NCBI GenBank assembly: GCA_041394725.1
Contig: JAWKHR010000092.1
Coordinates: forward strand, 1-11,925
Direction: 5' to 3'
Origin: JAWKHR01 sp041394725
Lineage (GTDB): Bacteria; Acidobacteriota; Vicinamibacteria; Vicinamibacterales; SCN-69-37
Length of the DNA: 11,925 nt
The notes beneath the pieces are model-generated. The model was not told the origin of the DNA, did no database searches, and saw nothing but the letters and a program-made list of their open reading frames with translations. A program made the position numbers and the translations under genes. Shown here one piece after another: positions 6,279-11,925 of the stretch (its first letter is position 1; every line of letters begins with the position of its first letter).

Positions 6279-7166
6279 ATGCGCCAGCGCCCACTCTTCA
6301 TCGTCCTGCTGCTCGCGGCGTCCGCCTGCGGCGGGTCTCCGACATCCGCGAGCCAGACGCCCGCACCTCCGGCCTCGTCGGGCACGTCGATCGGTCCGGC
6401 GGGCGGGTCGGTGACGAGCGCCGACGGTCTCGCCCGGCTCGACGTGCCGGCGTCCGCGCTCTCCGCCGCGGTCGCCCTGACGCTGCAGCCGACGACGAGT
6501 GTACCGCTGGACCCGATGGCGGTCGGCCGATCCTCCTACGAGATCCTGCCGGCGGGCGTCCAGTTCCAGGTGCCGGCGCGACTGCGGATCGGCTACATCC
6601 CGAACCTCCGGCCGTCCGGCACGGCGGAGACCGAGCTGCGGCTGCATCATCTCGCCGGTGGCGCCTGGGCGCTCGACACCGCGGCGCCAGAGACCGACGC
6701 GGCGGCCCACACGGTCGCGGGCACCATCGGCGCGTCGGGCACCTACGCGGTTCGCTGGCCGGCCCCGACCGACCCGTGCGTGAAGCCGGAGGACCGGCAG
6801 TTCGACTTCTGGCTCGGCGAGTGGACGTTCAGCCAGACCGTGCCGGTCACCTCGTCGGGCGTGAACTCGATCACCCGCGACCCGACGGGCTGCCTGATCC
6901 TCGAGAACTTCAACGGCGGAAACGGCCGCAGCGTGAGCTTCTACAGCCGCGTGGACGACCAGTGGCACCAGACCTACATCGACACGAGCGGCAACCGCGT
7001 GACGATGGCCGGCGCGTTCGACGGCACCCGGATGACGCTCTACTCGAGCGCCGCCGGCCGCTGGACGTGGGAGCCGACCGATCCCACGACCATCCGCTAC
7101 TTTGGCGAATCCCTGCTCAGCGGCGCCTGGACGGTGACCTTCGACTCGAAGTACGTCGCGCGCTGA
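6279..7166 (+). CDS. Lipoprotein with ZU5-like domain and DUF1579-like C-terminal domain
   Basis: The 295-residue protein starts at ATG 6279, followed by a lipoprotein-type signal (PLFIVLLLAASAC, Cys17) and a Ser/Thr/Pro/Ala-rich spacer to about 36. Residues 38-160 resemble a ZU5-type beta domain: GPAGGSVTSADGLARLDVPASAL at its start, then YEILPAGVQFQVPARLRIGY. Residues 167-295 resemble a DUF1579-type beta-barrel module. Here the sequence reads QFDFWLGEWTFS (174-185), ITRDPTGCLILENFNG (198-213), DQWHQTYIDTSGN (227-239) and MTLYSS. Cys167 and Cys205 could pair in the periplasm. It is probably anchored in the outer or inner membrane by a lipid. Ligand and role are unknown. The frame stays open far upstream, but that part overlaps the divergent regulator and lacks protein character. 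There is no clear Shine-Dalgarno sequence. Confidence 0.82.
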   Translation: MRQRPLFIVLLLAASACGGSPTSASQTPAPPASSGTSIGPAGGSVTSADGLARLDVPASALSAAVALTLQPTTSVPLDPMAVGRSSYEILPAGVQFQVPARLRIGYIPNLRPSGTAETELRLHHLAGGAWALDTAAPETDAAAHTVAGTIGASGTYAVRWPAPTDPCVKPEDRQFDFWLGEWTFSQTVPVTSSGVNSITRDPTGCLILENFNGGNGRSVSFYSRVDDQWHQTYIDTSGNRVTMAGAFDGTRMTLYSSAAGRWTWEPTDPTTIRYFGESLLSGAWTVTFDSKYVAR

Positions 7167-7253
7167 CGACACCATTCCACCGCACACGAACGAACTCGAT
7201 GGTCGTCCTGCGTCACGGCGTCGAGGAACCGGGCTCGATGGGGCAGCGGGCCG

Positions 7254-7282
7254 TTGTCAACGGCGGCGGCCTGGGCTAGACT
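7254..7282 (+). promoter_or_regulatory. Sigma70-type promoter of the Big2-like lipoprotein gene
   Basis: TTGTCA (7254-7259, five of six consensus bases) and TAGACT (7277-7282, four of six) are separated by exactly 17 bp. They lie in the 218-bp gap after the previous gene. Transcription from about 7289 would give a leader of about 95 bases before ATG 7385, in which I see only a short GTCGT/ACGAC stem. This is the best promoter in the window. Confidence 0.65.
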
Positions 7283-7370
7283 CCGCCCGCTGATTTCCAG
7301 CACAACACGCTCGTCGTGACGTGGACGACCCCGGCTCCGGAAGCGGACCCATGGCGGACACGCACCAGCG

Positions 7371-7376
7371 GGGGAG
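7371..7376 (+). promoter_or_regulatory. Ribosome binding site for the gene at 7385
   Basis: GGGGAG lies eight bases before ATG 7385 and decides this start over the in-frame GTG at 7316. Confidence 0.65.
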
Positions 7377-7384
7377 TGTCGCCG

Positions 7385-8206
7385 ATGCGGTCACGGGTCT
7401 CGAGTTCTGTTCTGGCGATGGCGCTGGCCGTCGTCATCGGTGCGGGTTGCGGCAGCAAGGGCGGCGGGCCCACCACGGCGACGCCGACGGTGGTCAGCAT
7501 CCAGGTCAACGGCTCCGCGATCATCGGCGTGGGCGAGACCATCACGTTCTCGGCGACGGCGATGCTCTCGAACGGCCAGACCCGCGCCGTCACGGGCGGC
7601 GCCTGGGGCACCGATGCGCCGACCGTCGTCTCGATCACCGCGGGAGGCGCGGCCACGGGCCTCATGCCTGGGCAGGCGACGATCTGGGTGGACAGCGATG
7701 GACGCCGCGGCACGCTGCTGCTGACCGCGCAGGTCTCGTTCACCGGGGCGTGGCAGGGCAACTACAAGGTCGAGAACTGCCAGGAAGACGCGTTCTTCGC
7801 GGCGATCGATTTCTGCGCGACCTTTGGACCGGCGACACCGGCAATCGGGATCGCGCTGCAGCAGTCGGGGACATCGGTCGTCGGCCTGATCCTTTTCGGC
7901 GGCATCCAGATGAACGTGGCGGGGTCGGTGGACGCGGGCGGGACGCTGCGCCTGTCCGGCACGGTCAACCTCTCGCCCGGCACGATTGAACTCCAGCAGT
8001 GGGAGAGCCGGTTGAGCGGGACGATGATGGAAGGGTCGTTCAAGCAGGTCTGGAACGACCCCACGGTCCCGGCGAACGCCAGCTTCAACGGCACGCTCCT
8101 CTCGCTGCCCAAGGTGCCTGGTTCGGCGGTCACCGCCGGGCTCCGCGGCCCCTCGCCGGCCGGGATGGCGCCGCGCGACCTGTTGCGACGCATGCTGGGC
8201 CGCTGA
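7385..8206 (+). CDS. Exported (lipo)protein with Big2-like Ig domain and unknown beta-rich C-terminal domain
   Basis: The 273-residue protein has an export signal (MRSRVSSSVLAMALAVVIGAGC). Cys22 is a likely lipidation site, although the residue at -3 is Gly rather than the usual Leu, so plain secretion is possible. After a Gly/Thr spacer, residues 34-119 look like a bacterial Ig-like group 2 domain: VVSIQVNG, then GVGETITFSATAMLSNGQTR, AWGTDAPTVVSI and GLMPGQATIWV. Residues 120-245 begin TGAWQGNYKVENC and alternate short polar/hydrophobic strands with Gly turns (QQSGTSVVGLILFGG, AGGTLRLSGTVNL, LSGTMMEGSFKQVW). This suggests a small beta-barrel or lipocalin-like sheet; Cys132 and Cys144 may form a disulfide. 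The role is unknown, perhaps adhesion or ligand binding at the cell surface. It has its own promoter (7254-7282), and the following gene starts 68 bp after its stop. Confidence 0.83.
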   Translation: MRSRVSSSVLAMALAVVIGAGCGSKGGGPTTATPTVVSIQVNGSAIIGVGETITFSATAMLSNGQTRAVTGGAWGTDAPTVVSITAGGAATGLMPGQATIWVDSDGRRGTLLLTAQVSFTGAWQGNYKVENCQEDAFFAAIDFCATFGPATPAIGIALQQSGTSVVGLILFGGIQMNVAGSVDAGGTLRLSGTVNLSPGTIELQQWESRLSGTMMEGSFKQVWNDPTVPANASFNGTLLSLPKVPGSAVTAGLRGPSPAGMAPRDLLRRMLGR

Positions 8207-8211
8207 CGAGG

Positions 8212-8240
8212 TTGCGGGCCTCGCCCGATCGCGGTATCCT
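8212..8240 (+). promoter_or_regulatory. Possible promoter of the PEP-CTERM gene
   Basis: TTGCGG (8212-8217) and TATCCT (8235-8240) are 17 bp apart, in the short gap after the Big2-like gene. The -10 hexamer is part of a 15-base sequence also present at 4102-4116. The -35 match is weak (three of six), and read-through from the upstream gene is an alternative. Confidence 0.4.
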
Positions 8241-8262
8241 CGCCGCCCCTCGGCGGTTTCCC

Positions 8263-8267
8263 GGAGG
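8263..8267 (+). promoter_or_regulatory. Ribosome binding site for the PEP-CTERM gene
   Basis: GGAGG lies seven bases before ATG 8275 and fixes this as the start. Confidence 0.75.
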
Positions 8268-8274
8268 TGTGATC

Positions 8275-9051
8275 ATGCGGCGATCGAGCTTCGGCCTGTT
8301 CGTGCTGGCGGCGGCGATCCTCGGCTGGGCCGCGCCCGCGCGGGCGGCGACCATCATGTTCAACACGTCGGACAACCCGTTCGACGCCGGGATCGCGAAC
8401 CAGGGCTGGTGGAGCGCGACCGCCGACAACAGCGACGGCAACGACAACTACTTCACCGGCTGGAACTACGGCGCCGAGCTGCGGAGCTTCTTCACGTTCG
8501 ATCTCTCGGGGCTCGACCTGACCGGCCAGGTGATCACCGGCGCGACCCTCGATCTCACGCCCTTCGAATACGCGTCCGCTGACCCGAGCGAGACGCTCGG
8601 GCTGTTCGACGTGTCCACCGACGCGGCCACCCTCAACGCCAACGACGGCGCCAGCGCGGTCATCTTCGACGACCTGGGCAGCGGGACGAGCTACGGCTCG
8701 TTCGCCGTGCCGGCCTACGCCTACTCGGACTCGACGACGCTGACGTTCGCGCTGGCGGACTCGGCCATCAGCGACATTGCCGCCGCCCAGGGCGGGTGGT
8801 TCTCGATCGGCGCCGCGCTCACGAGCCTCACGCGCCTGCCCGACACGTCGGAGGCCGTCTTCTCGGGCAGCGGTACCATTGGGATCCAGAGGCTGACGAT
8901 CGAGACCGCGGCCGCGCCGCCGAATGGCGGGTCCACCAGCCCGATTCCCGAGCCGGGCACGCTGTGGCTGCTGGGCGCCGGCCTGCTCGCCGGCGGCCGC
9001 CGGTACCTCAGCCGCCCTGTTCGATCCGGACGACCCGGTCGCGCACGGTAA
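8275..9051 (+). CDS. PEP-CTERM sorting domain protein
   Basis: The 258-residue protein has a signal peptide (about 1-24, ending APARA) and a mature domain at about 25-212 rich in Asp, Ser, Thr, Gly and aromatic residues. SFFTFDLSGLDLTGQVITGATL (71-92) resembles the beta-sandwich modules common in such exported proteins (DNRLRE-like, a remote guess). A Pro/Gly/Ser linker leads to the sorting signal: PIPEPGTLWLLGAGLLAGG (223-241), that is PEP, a hydrophobic helix, then Arg-Arg. PEP-CTERM proteins are cleaved and processed by an exosortase (EpsH/XrtA type) in the inner membrane, often alongside exopolysaccharide. No exosortase gene is in the window. The tail after the Arg pair is about 15 residues longer than usual, and its codons overlap the end of the convergent BACON gene by 44 bp. 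Start fixed by GGAGG. Confidence 0.92.
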   Translation: MRRSSFGLFVLAAAILGWAAPARAATIMFNTSDNPFDAGIANQGWWSATADNSDGNDNYFTGWNYGAELRSFFTFDLSGLDLTGQVITGATLDLTPFEYASADPSETLGLFDVSTDAATLNANDGASAVIFDDLGSGTSYGSFAVPAYAYSDSTTLTFALADSAISDIAAAQGGWFSIGAALTSLTRLPDTSEAVFSGSGTIGIQRLTIETAAAPPNGGSTSPIPEPGTLWLLGAGLLAGGRRYLSRPVRSGRPGRAR

Positions 9052-10195
9052 TCGTCCCGACCCGCGACGCGCCCGTGCCGTTCGGCGCCACGGTGAACGT
9101 GACCGGGTTGTCGCCCTGGCGGGGCATCGGGCTCGTGATGGTGATCCACGGCACGTCGGCCACCGCCGACCAGAGACACCGATCCTGCAGCGCCCCGCCA
9201 CAGGAGATCGGGTCGCTCTGCTGCAGGACGTCGAAGCGGTCGGAGGCGCCGGCGGCCGGAATCGTGAACAGGTCTCTGGTCACCGCGTAGTAGCAGCCGG
9301 CCTGGTGCACCTGCAGGTTCTGGCCGGCGGTCGGCGTCGGCCACCGCACCATGACGACGCCGAACCGCGGCGCGTCGTAGTTCTCGTCCACGACGAACCG
9401 CACGGGGCCGGGTCCGGTGGCATCGGCGCCCTCGAGGATCGTGATCCACGGCACCGACGACGTGGTCGTCCAGCCGCAGCCGGCGGCCGTCGTCAGCGTG
9501 GCGGCGAGCGTCAGCGGCGTCAGACAGACGTCGAACGTGACCGGCGCGACCGAGTAGTCACACGTCACCGGGCCACCAGAGTCGCCGGCCTGCGTGACGA
9601 CGAAGACCAGTCCCTCGACTGTGATGTGTCCGACGCGCGGCGTGGTCGCGTCGTTCCGCGCGTACGCGAACGGGATGTCTGCCGAGCCCATCCCGGAGCC
9701 GGTGGTCACGGTGAGCCAGGCGGCGTCGCTGGTGGCGGTCCATCCGCAGTACGACAGGGTGCTCAGCCCGAAGCTGCCCGTCCCTGCATCGTCCAGGACG
9801 GCCGCGCTGGCGGGAGCAATCGCGAACGTGCACGGCGCCAGCCCGGACTGCGCGACCGACACCGTCGCACCGGCAATGGCGAGCGATGCCGTTCGTCCTT
9901 CCATGGCGGCGTTGGCCGCGGCGGTGACGCCGACCGACCCGGAGCCGGATCCGCCGGCCGTCCCGAGCGTCAGCCATGACGCACCCGCGCTTGCGCTGGC
10001 GGTCCATGTGCAGCCGGCCTGCGTGGTGACGTCGATCGCCGCGCTGCCGCCGTTCTCGCCGAACGAGAGCGACTGGGGCGCCACCGTGTAGGTGCACGGC
10101 GTGGGTGTGGGCTTCGTCGGCGACTCCGGACAGGCCAGCGACAGAACGGACGCGGCGGCAAGGGCCAGGAACGCGGGGAGACGGGCGGATTGCAT
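9008..10195 (-). CDS. Lipoprotein of four BACON domains
   Basis: The 395-residue protein starts at ATG 10195, with AGAGG six bases upstream. It has a lipoprotein-like signal (AFLALAAASVLSLAC, Cys22) and a Pro/Thr linker. Four BACON-type repeats follow at about 34-117, 122-204, 212-298 and 301-393. Each has a C(T/D/Y)(Y/F) start, a W(T/S) strand, a central (S/A)W(L/I)T(L/V/I) or PWITI strand, and a closing strand ending VxQ(S/A)G or EQGG. BACON (Bacteroidetes-associated carbohydrate-binding often N-terminal) domains are Ig-like folds thought to bind carbohydrate or mucin, but binding is not shown for most. In repeats 1-3 the two conserved cysteines are exactly 28 residues apart (34/62, 122/150, 212/240), suggesting one disulfide per domain. 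Repeat 4 carries an insertion with extra cysteines (301, 332, 340). There is no enzymatic domain. An in-frame upstream start at 10234 is less likely. Confidence 0.9.
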   Translation of the reverse strand: MQSARLPAFLALAAASVLSLACPESPTKPTPTPCTYTVAPQSLSFGENGGSAAIDVTTQAGCTWTASASAGASWLTLGTAGGSGSGSVGVTAAANAAMEGRTASLAIAGATVSVAQSGLAPCTFAIAPASAAVLDDAGTGSFGLSTLSYCGWTATSDAAWLTVTTGSGMGSADIPFAYARNDATTPRVGHITVEGLVFVVTQAGDSGGPVTCDYSVAPVTFDVCLTPLTLAATLTTAAGCGWTTTSSVPWITILEGADATGPGPVRFVVDENYDAPRFGVVMVRWPTPTAGQNLQVHQAGCYYAVTRDLFTIPAAGASDRFDVLQQSDPISCGGALQDRCLWSAVADVPWITITSPMPRQGDNPVTFTVAPNGTGASRVGTITVRDRVVRIEQGG

Positions 10196-10226
10196 GGAAC
10201 GCCTCTGCCCGTGATGTAGCAACAAC

Positions 10227-10251
10227 CCGGCCAATTGTGGGCGCTGGCCGG
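10227..10251 (-). terminator. Hairpin between the amidase and BACON genes, terminator-like
   Basis: CCGGCCA (10227-10233) and TGGCCGG (10245-10251) form a seven-pair stem with an 11-base loop. On the minus strand the stem is followed by GTTGTTGCT, a weak T-rich stretch. It could end amidase transcription 120 bp after the stop, or form part of the BACON gene's leader 31 bp before its start codon. Within the 176-bp gap I see no convincing promoter. Confidence 0.35.
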
Positions 10252-10371
10252 ACGAGGGAACGGCCGCGCGGCGGCCGCGACCCGGCGGAATCGTCCCCGG
10301 CAGCGCGGCAGATCACGCCGGTCGCCGCCCTCGAGCCGCGTAGTCGCCGAATCCGGCCGACGGCGAGTCCG

Positions 10372-11925
10372 CTACCGGACAGCCGACAGATCGTCGTCCG
10401 TACGGAACGCCGGAGGCCGGCGCAGCTTCGTGGCCTGCTCGAAGGCGTATCCCAGCTTGAGCAGCGTTGCCTCGCTCCATCGGCGGCCGAAGAACGACAG
10501 GCCGATCGGCAGGCCGAGCACGTAGCCGGCGGGGACGGAGAGGTTGGGGTAGCCGGCCCGGGCCGCGACGCTGGAACTGCCTCCGGAGAAGTGATCGCCG
10601 TTGATGAGGTCGGTGACCCACGCGGGGCCACCCGTCGGCGCCACGAGGGCGTCCACGCGGAAGCGGTCCATGGCGGCGTCGATGCCCATCGGGCCGGACA
10701 GACGCCGGGTGCGCTCGACGGCACGACGGTAGGTCGCGTCGGTCAATGGGCCGCGGCGCTGCGACTCGATGAAGATCTCCTGCCCGAAGTACGGCATCTC
10801 GCGCGCGCGGTTCTTCTCGTTGAACGCGATGGCCTCCTCGAGCGAGTGGATCGGCGCGCGGGGTCCGAGCGCGGCCAGGTACTCGTCGAGGCCCGCCTTG
10901 AACTCGTAGCGCAGGACCTCGCCCTCGAGGTCGCCGAGCCCGCGCTGGGCGGGAATCTGCGGCACGTCGATGACGGTGGCGCCGGCGTCGCGCATCGCGC
11001 GCAGCGCGTCCTCCATGACCGCGTCCACGCGGTCGTCGAAGCCGAAGCTGGACCGCACGACGCCGATCCGTGCGCCGCGCAACGCGCCCGCGTCGAGGAA
11101 CGTCGTGTAGTCCTCATGCGCGTGTCCGGCGCTCGCGGCCGTGGCGGCATCCTTCGGATCGACGCCGACGCAGGCGCCGAGCAGCACCGCGGCATCGCGC
11201 ACGGTCCGGGTCATCGGGCCCGCCGTGTCCTGCGTGCGCGAGATCGGGATGACCATCGACCGGCTCCAGAGGCCGACGGTCGGCTTGAGCCCGACGACGC
11301 CGTTCGCCGAGGACGGGCAGACGATGGACCCGTCGGTTTCGGTGCCGACCGCGAGCGCCGCGAGGTTCGCCGAGACGGCGGCGCCGGATCCCGAACTCGA
11401 CCCGCACGGGTTGCGGTGCAGCGCGTAGGGGTTGCGGCACTGGCCGCCGCGCCCGCTCCAGCCGCTCGAACTGCGGGTCGATCGGAAGTTCGCCCACTCG
11501 GAGAGGTTCGCCTTGCCGAGCAGGATCGCGCCGGCATCGCGCAGCCGCTGCGCAATGAAGCTGTCCTCCGGCGGGATCGATCCCTCGAGCGCGAGCGACC
11601 CCGCCGTCGTCGTCATCCGGTCGGCGGTGCCGATGTTGTCCTTCAGCAGGATCGGCAGGCCGTGCAGCGGTCCGCGCACGCGGCCGCCGGCTCGCTCGGC
11701 ATCCAGGTCGCGCGCGAGGGCCAGCGCGTCCGGGTTGGTCTCGATGACGGACCGCAGCATCGGGCCCTGACGGTCGATCGCCTCGATGCGCTCGAGATAC
11801 AGCGTCGTCAGCCGCTCAGCGGTCCACCGGCCCGACCCGAGGCCCTGCTGCAAGTCGGCCGCCGACAGTTCCTCCAGCTCGAAGGCCGGCAGCGTCCAGC
11901 GGTGTTCGCCCGGTTCGGGGCCCGC
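10372..11925 (-). CDS. Amidase signature family enzyme, peptide-amidase-like; N-terminus beyond right edge
   Basis: The minus-strand frame is open from the right edge (517 residues in the window) to the TAG at 10372. An in-frame TTG at 11853 is not the start: the 24 codons before it read as normal amidase N-terminus (FELEELSAADLQQGL, then the helix TAERLTTLYLERIEAID). Counting from the edge, the Ser-cisSer-Lys triad is visible. Lys95 lies in LPILLKDNI, the serine run of PCGSSSGSG is at 176-178, and the nucleophile is Ser200 in GTETDGSI. From memory, the stretch LSEWANFRS...SGWSGRGGQCRNPY...PCGSSSGSGAAVS, and a C-terminal half with RYEFKAGLDEYL and GYPNLSVPAGYV, closely follow peptide amidase (Pam) of Stenotrophomonas, which deamidates peptide C-termini. 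GatA is less similar in these segments. Substrate and export cannot be decided because the N-terminus is missing. It is upstream of the BACON gene on the same strand, probably a separate transcript. Confidence 0.92.
   Translation of the reverse strand, partial: AGPEPGEHRWTLPAFELEELSAADLQQGLGSGRWTAERLTTLYLERIEAIDRQGPMLRSVIETNPDALALARDLDAERAGGRVRGPLHGLPILLKDNIGTADRMTTTAGSLALEGSIPPEDSFIAQRLRDAGAILLGKANLSEWANFRSTRSSSGWSGRGGQCRNPYALHRNPCGSSSGSGAAVSANLAALAVGTETDGSIVCPSSANGVVGLKPTVGLWSRSMVIPISRTQDTAGPMTRTVRDAAVLLGACVGVDPKDAATAASAGHAHEDYTTFLDAGALRGARIGVVRSSFGFDDRVDAVMEDALRAMRDAGATVIDVPQIPAQRGLGDLEGEVLRYEFKAGLDEYLAALGPRAPIHSLEEAIAFNEKNRAREMPYFGQEIFIESQRRGPLTDATYRRAVERTRRLSGPMGIDAAMDRFRVDALVAPTGGPAWVTDLINGDHFSGGSSSVAARAGYPNLSVPAGYVLGLPIGLSFFGRRWSEATLLKLGYAFEQATKLRRPPAFRTDDDLSAVR

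Noticed and set aside
7316..7384. GTG start at 7316 for the Big2-like protein
   Set aside because: It would bury the export signal; GGGGAG before ATG 7385 supports the shorter form.
11853..11925. TTG at 11853 as amidase start
   Set aside because: The upstream codons continue a normal amidase N-terminal helix to the window edge, so the gene is partial.
1..11925. tRNA or rRNA genes, CRISPR arrays, insertion sequences, defence genes
   Set aside because: I saw no cloverleaf, rRNA core, regular spacer array, transposase or terminal repeat, and no base composition break suggesting an island.

Overview
The window is very GC-rich (about 70% by eye) and densely coded. It carries a PadR/orphan MacB-type permease pair (ADOP type), a winged-helix/TPR one-component regulator, a PEP-CTERM protein and a BACON-repeat lipoprotein. 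This mix, with the GC content, points to an Acidobacteriota chromosome, possibly of the Vicinamibacteria type. That placement is inference from gene content; there is no rRNA in the window. I see no mobile element, CRISPR array, tRNA or rRNA.

Layout. (1) Positions 1-2113, minus strand: the first 704 codons of an ABC-type permease of the acidobacterial duplicated orphan permease kind, running off the left edge. It overlaps by ATGA the end of a PadR regulator (2110-2427). Upstream of padR lies a perfectly symmetric two-tier dyad of 42 bp (2459-2500), the best operator candidate here. (2) 2524-3129, minus strand: a secreted protein made almost only of three repeats of about 47 residues. It diverges, with just 41 bp between start codons, from (3) a GIY-YIG nuclease-domain protein (3171-4004, plus), followed by a small zinc-ribbon protein (4122-4460, plus). 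(4) 4503-6191, minus strand: a membrane-anchored winged-helix regulator with a TPR sensor half, converging on the zinc-ribbon gene. (5) Three plus-strand genes for exported proteins follow: a ZU5-like/DUF1579-like lipoprotein (6279-7166), a Big2-like lipoprotein (7385-8206, with a good sigma70 promoter in front) and a PEP-CTERM protein (8275-9051). (6) On the minus strand, a four-BACON lipoprotein (9008-10195) overlaps the PEP-CTERM gene tail to tail. Upstream of it is an amidase resembling peptide amidases (10372-11925), whose start lies beyond the right edge.

How the genes work together. The PadR/permease pair is a clear unit, probably autoregulated through the dyad. The winged-helix regulator is divergent from the first lipoprotein gene, so that gene is a natural but unproven target. 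Five of the ten genes encode exported proteins of unknown or adhesive/binding type, so the middle and right parts look like a cell-surface region rather than a pathway. I found no strong case for a new multi-gene system. The most unusual items are the nested dyad, the three-repeat secreted protein, the lipoprotein domain fusion, the regular cysteine spacing of the BACON protein, and a recurring -10-like element placed close to start codons. No stretch without a gene exceeds about 220 bp.
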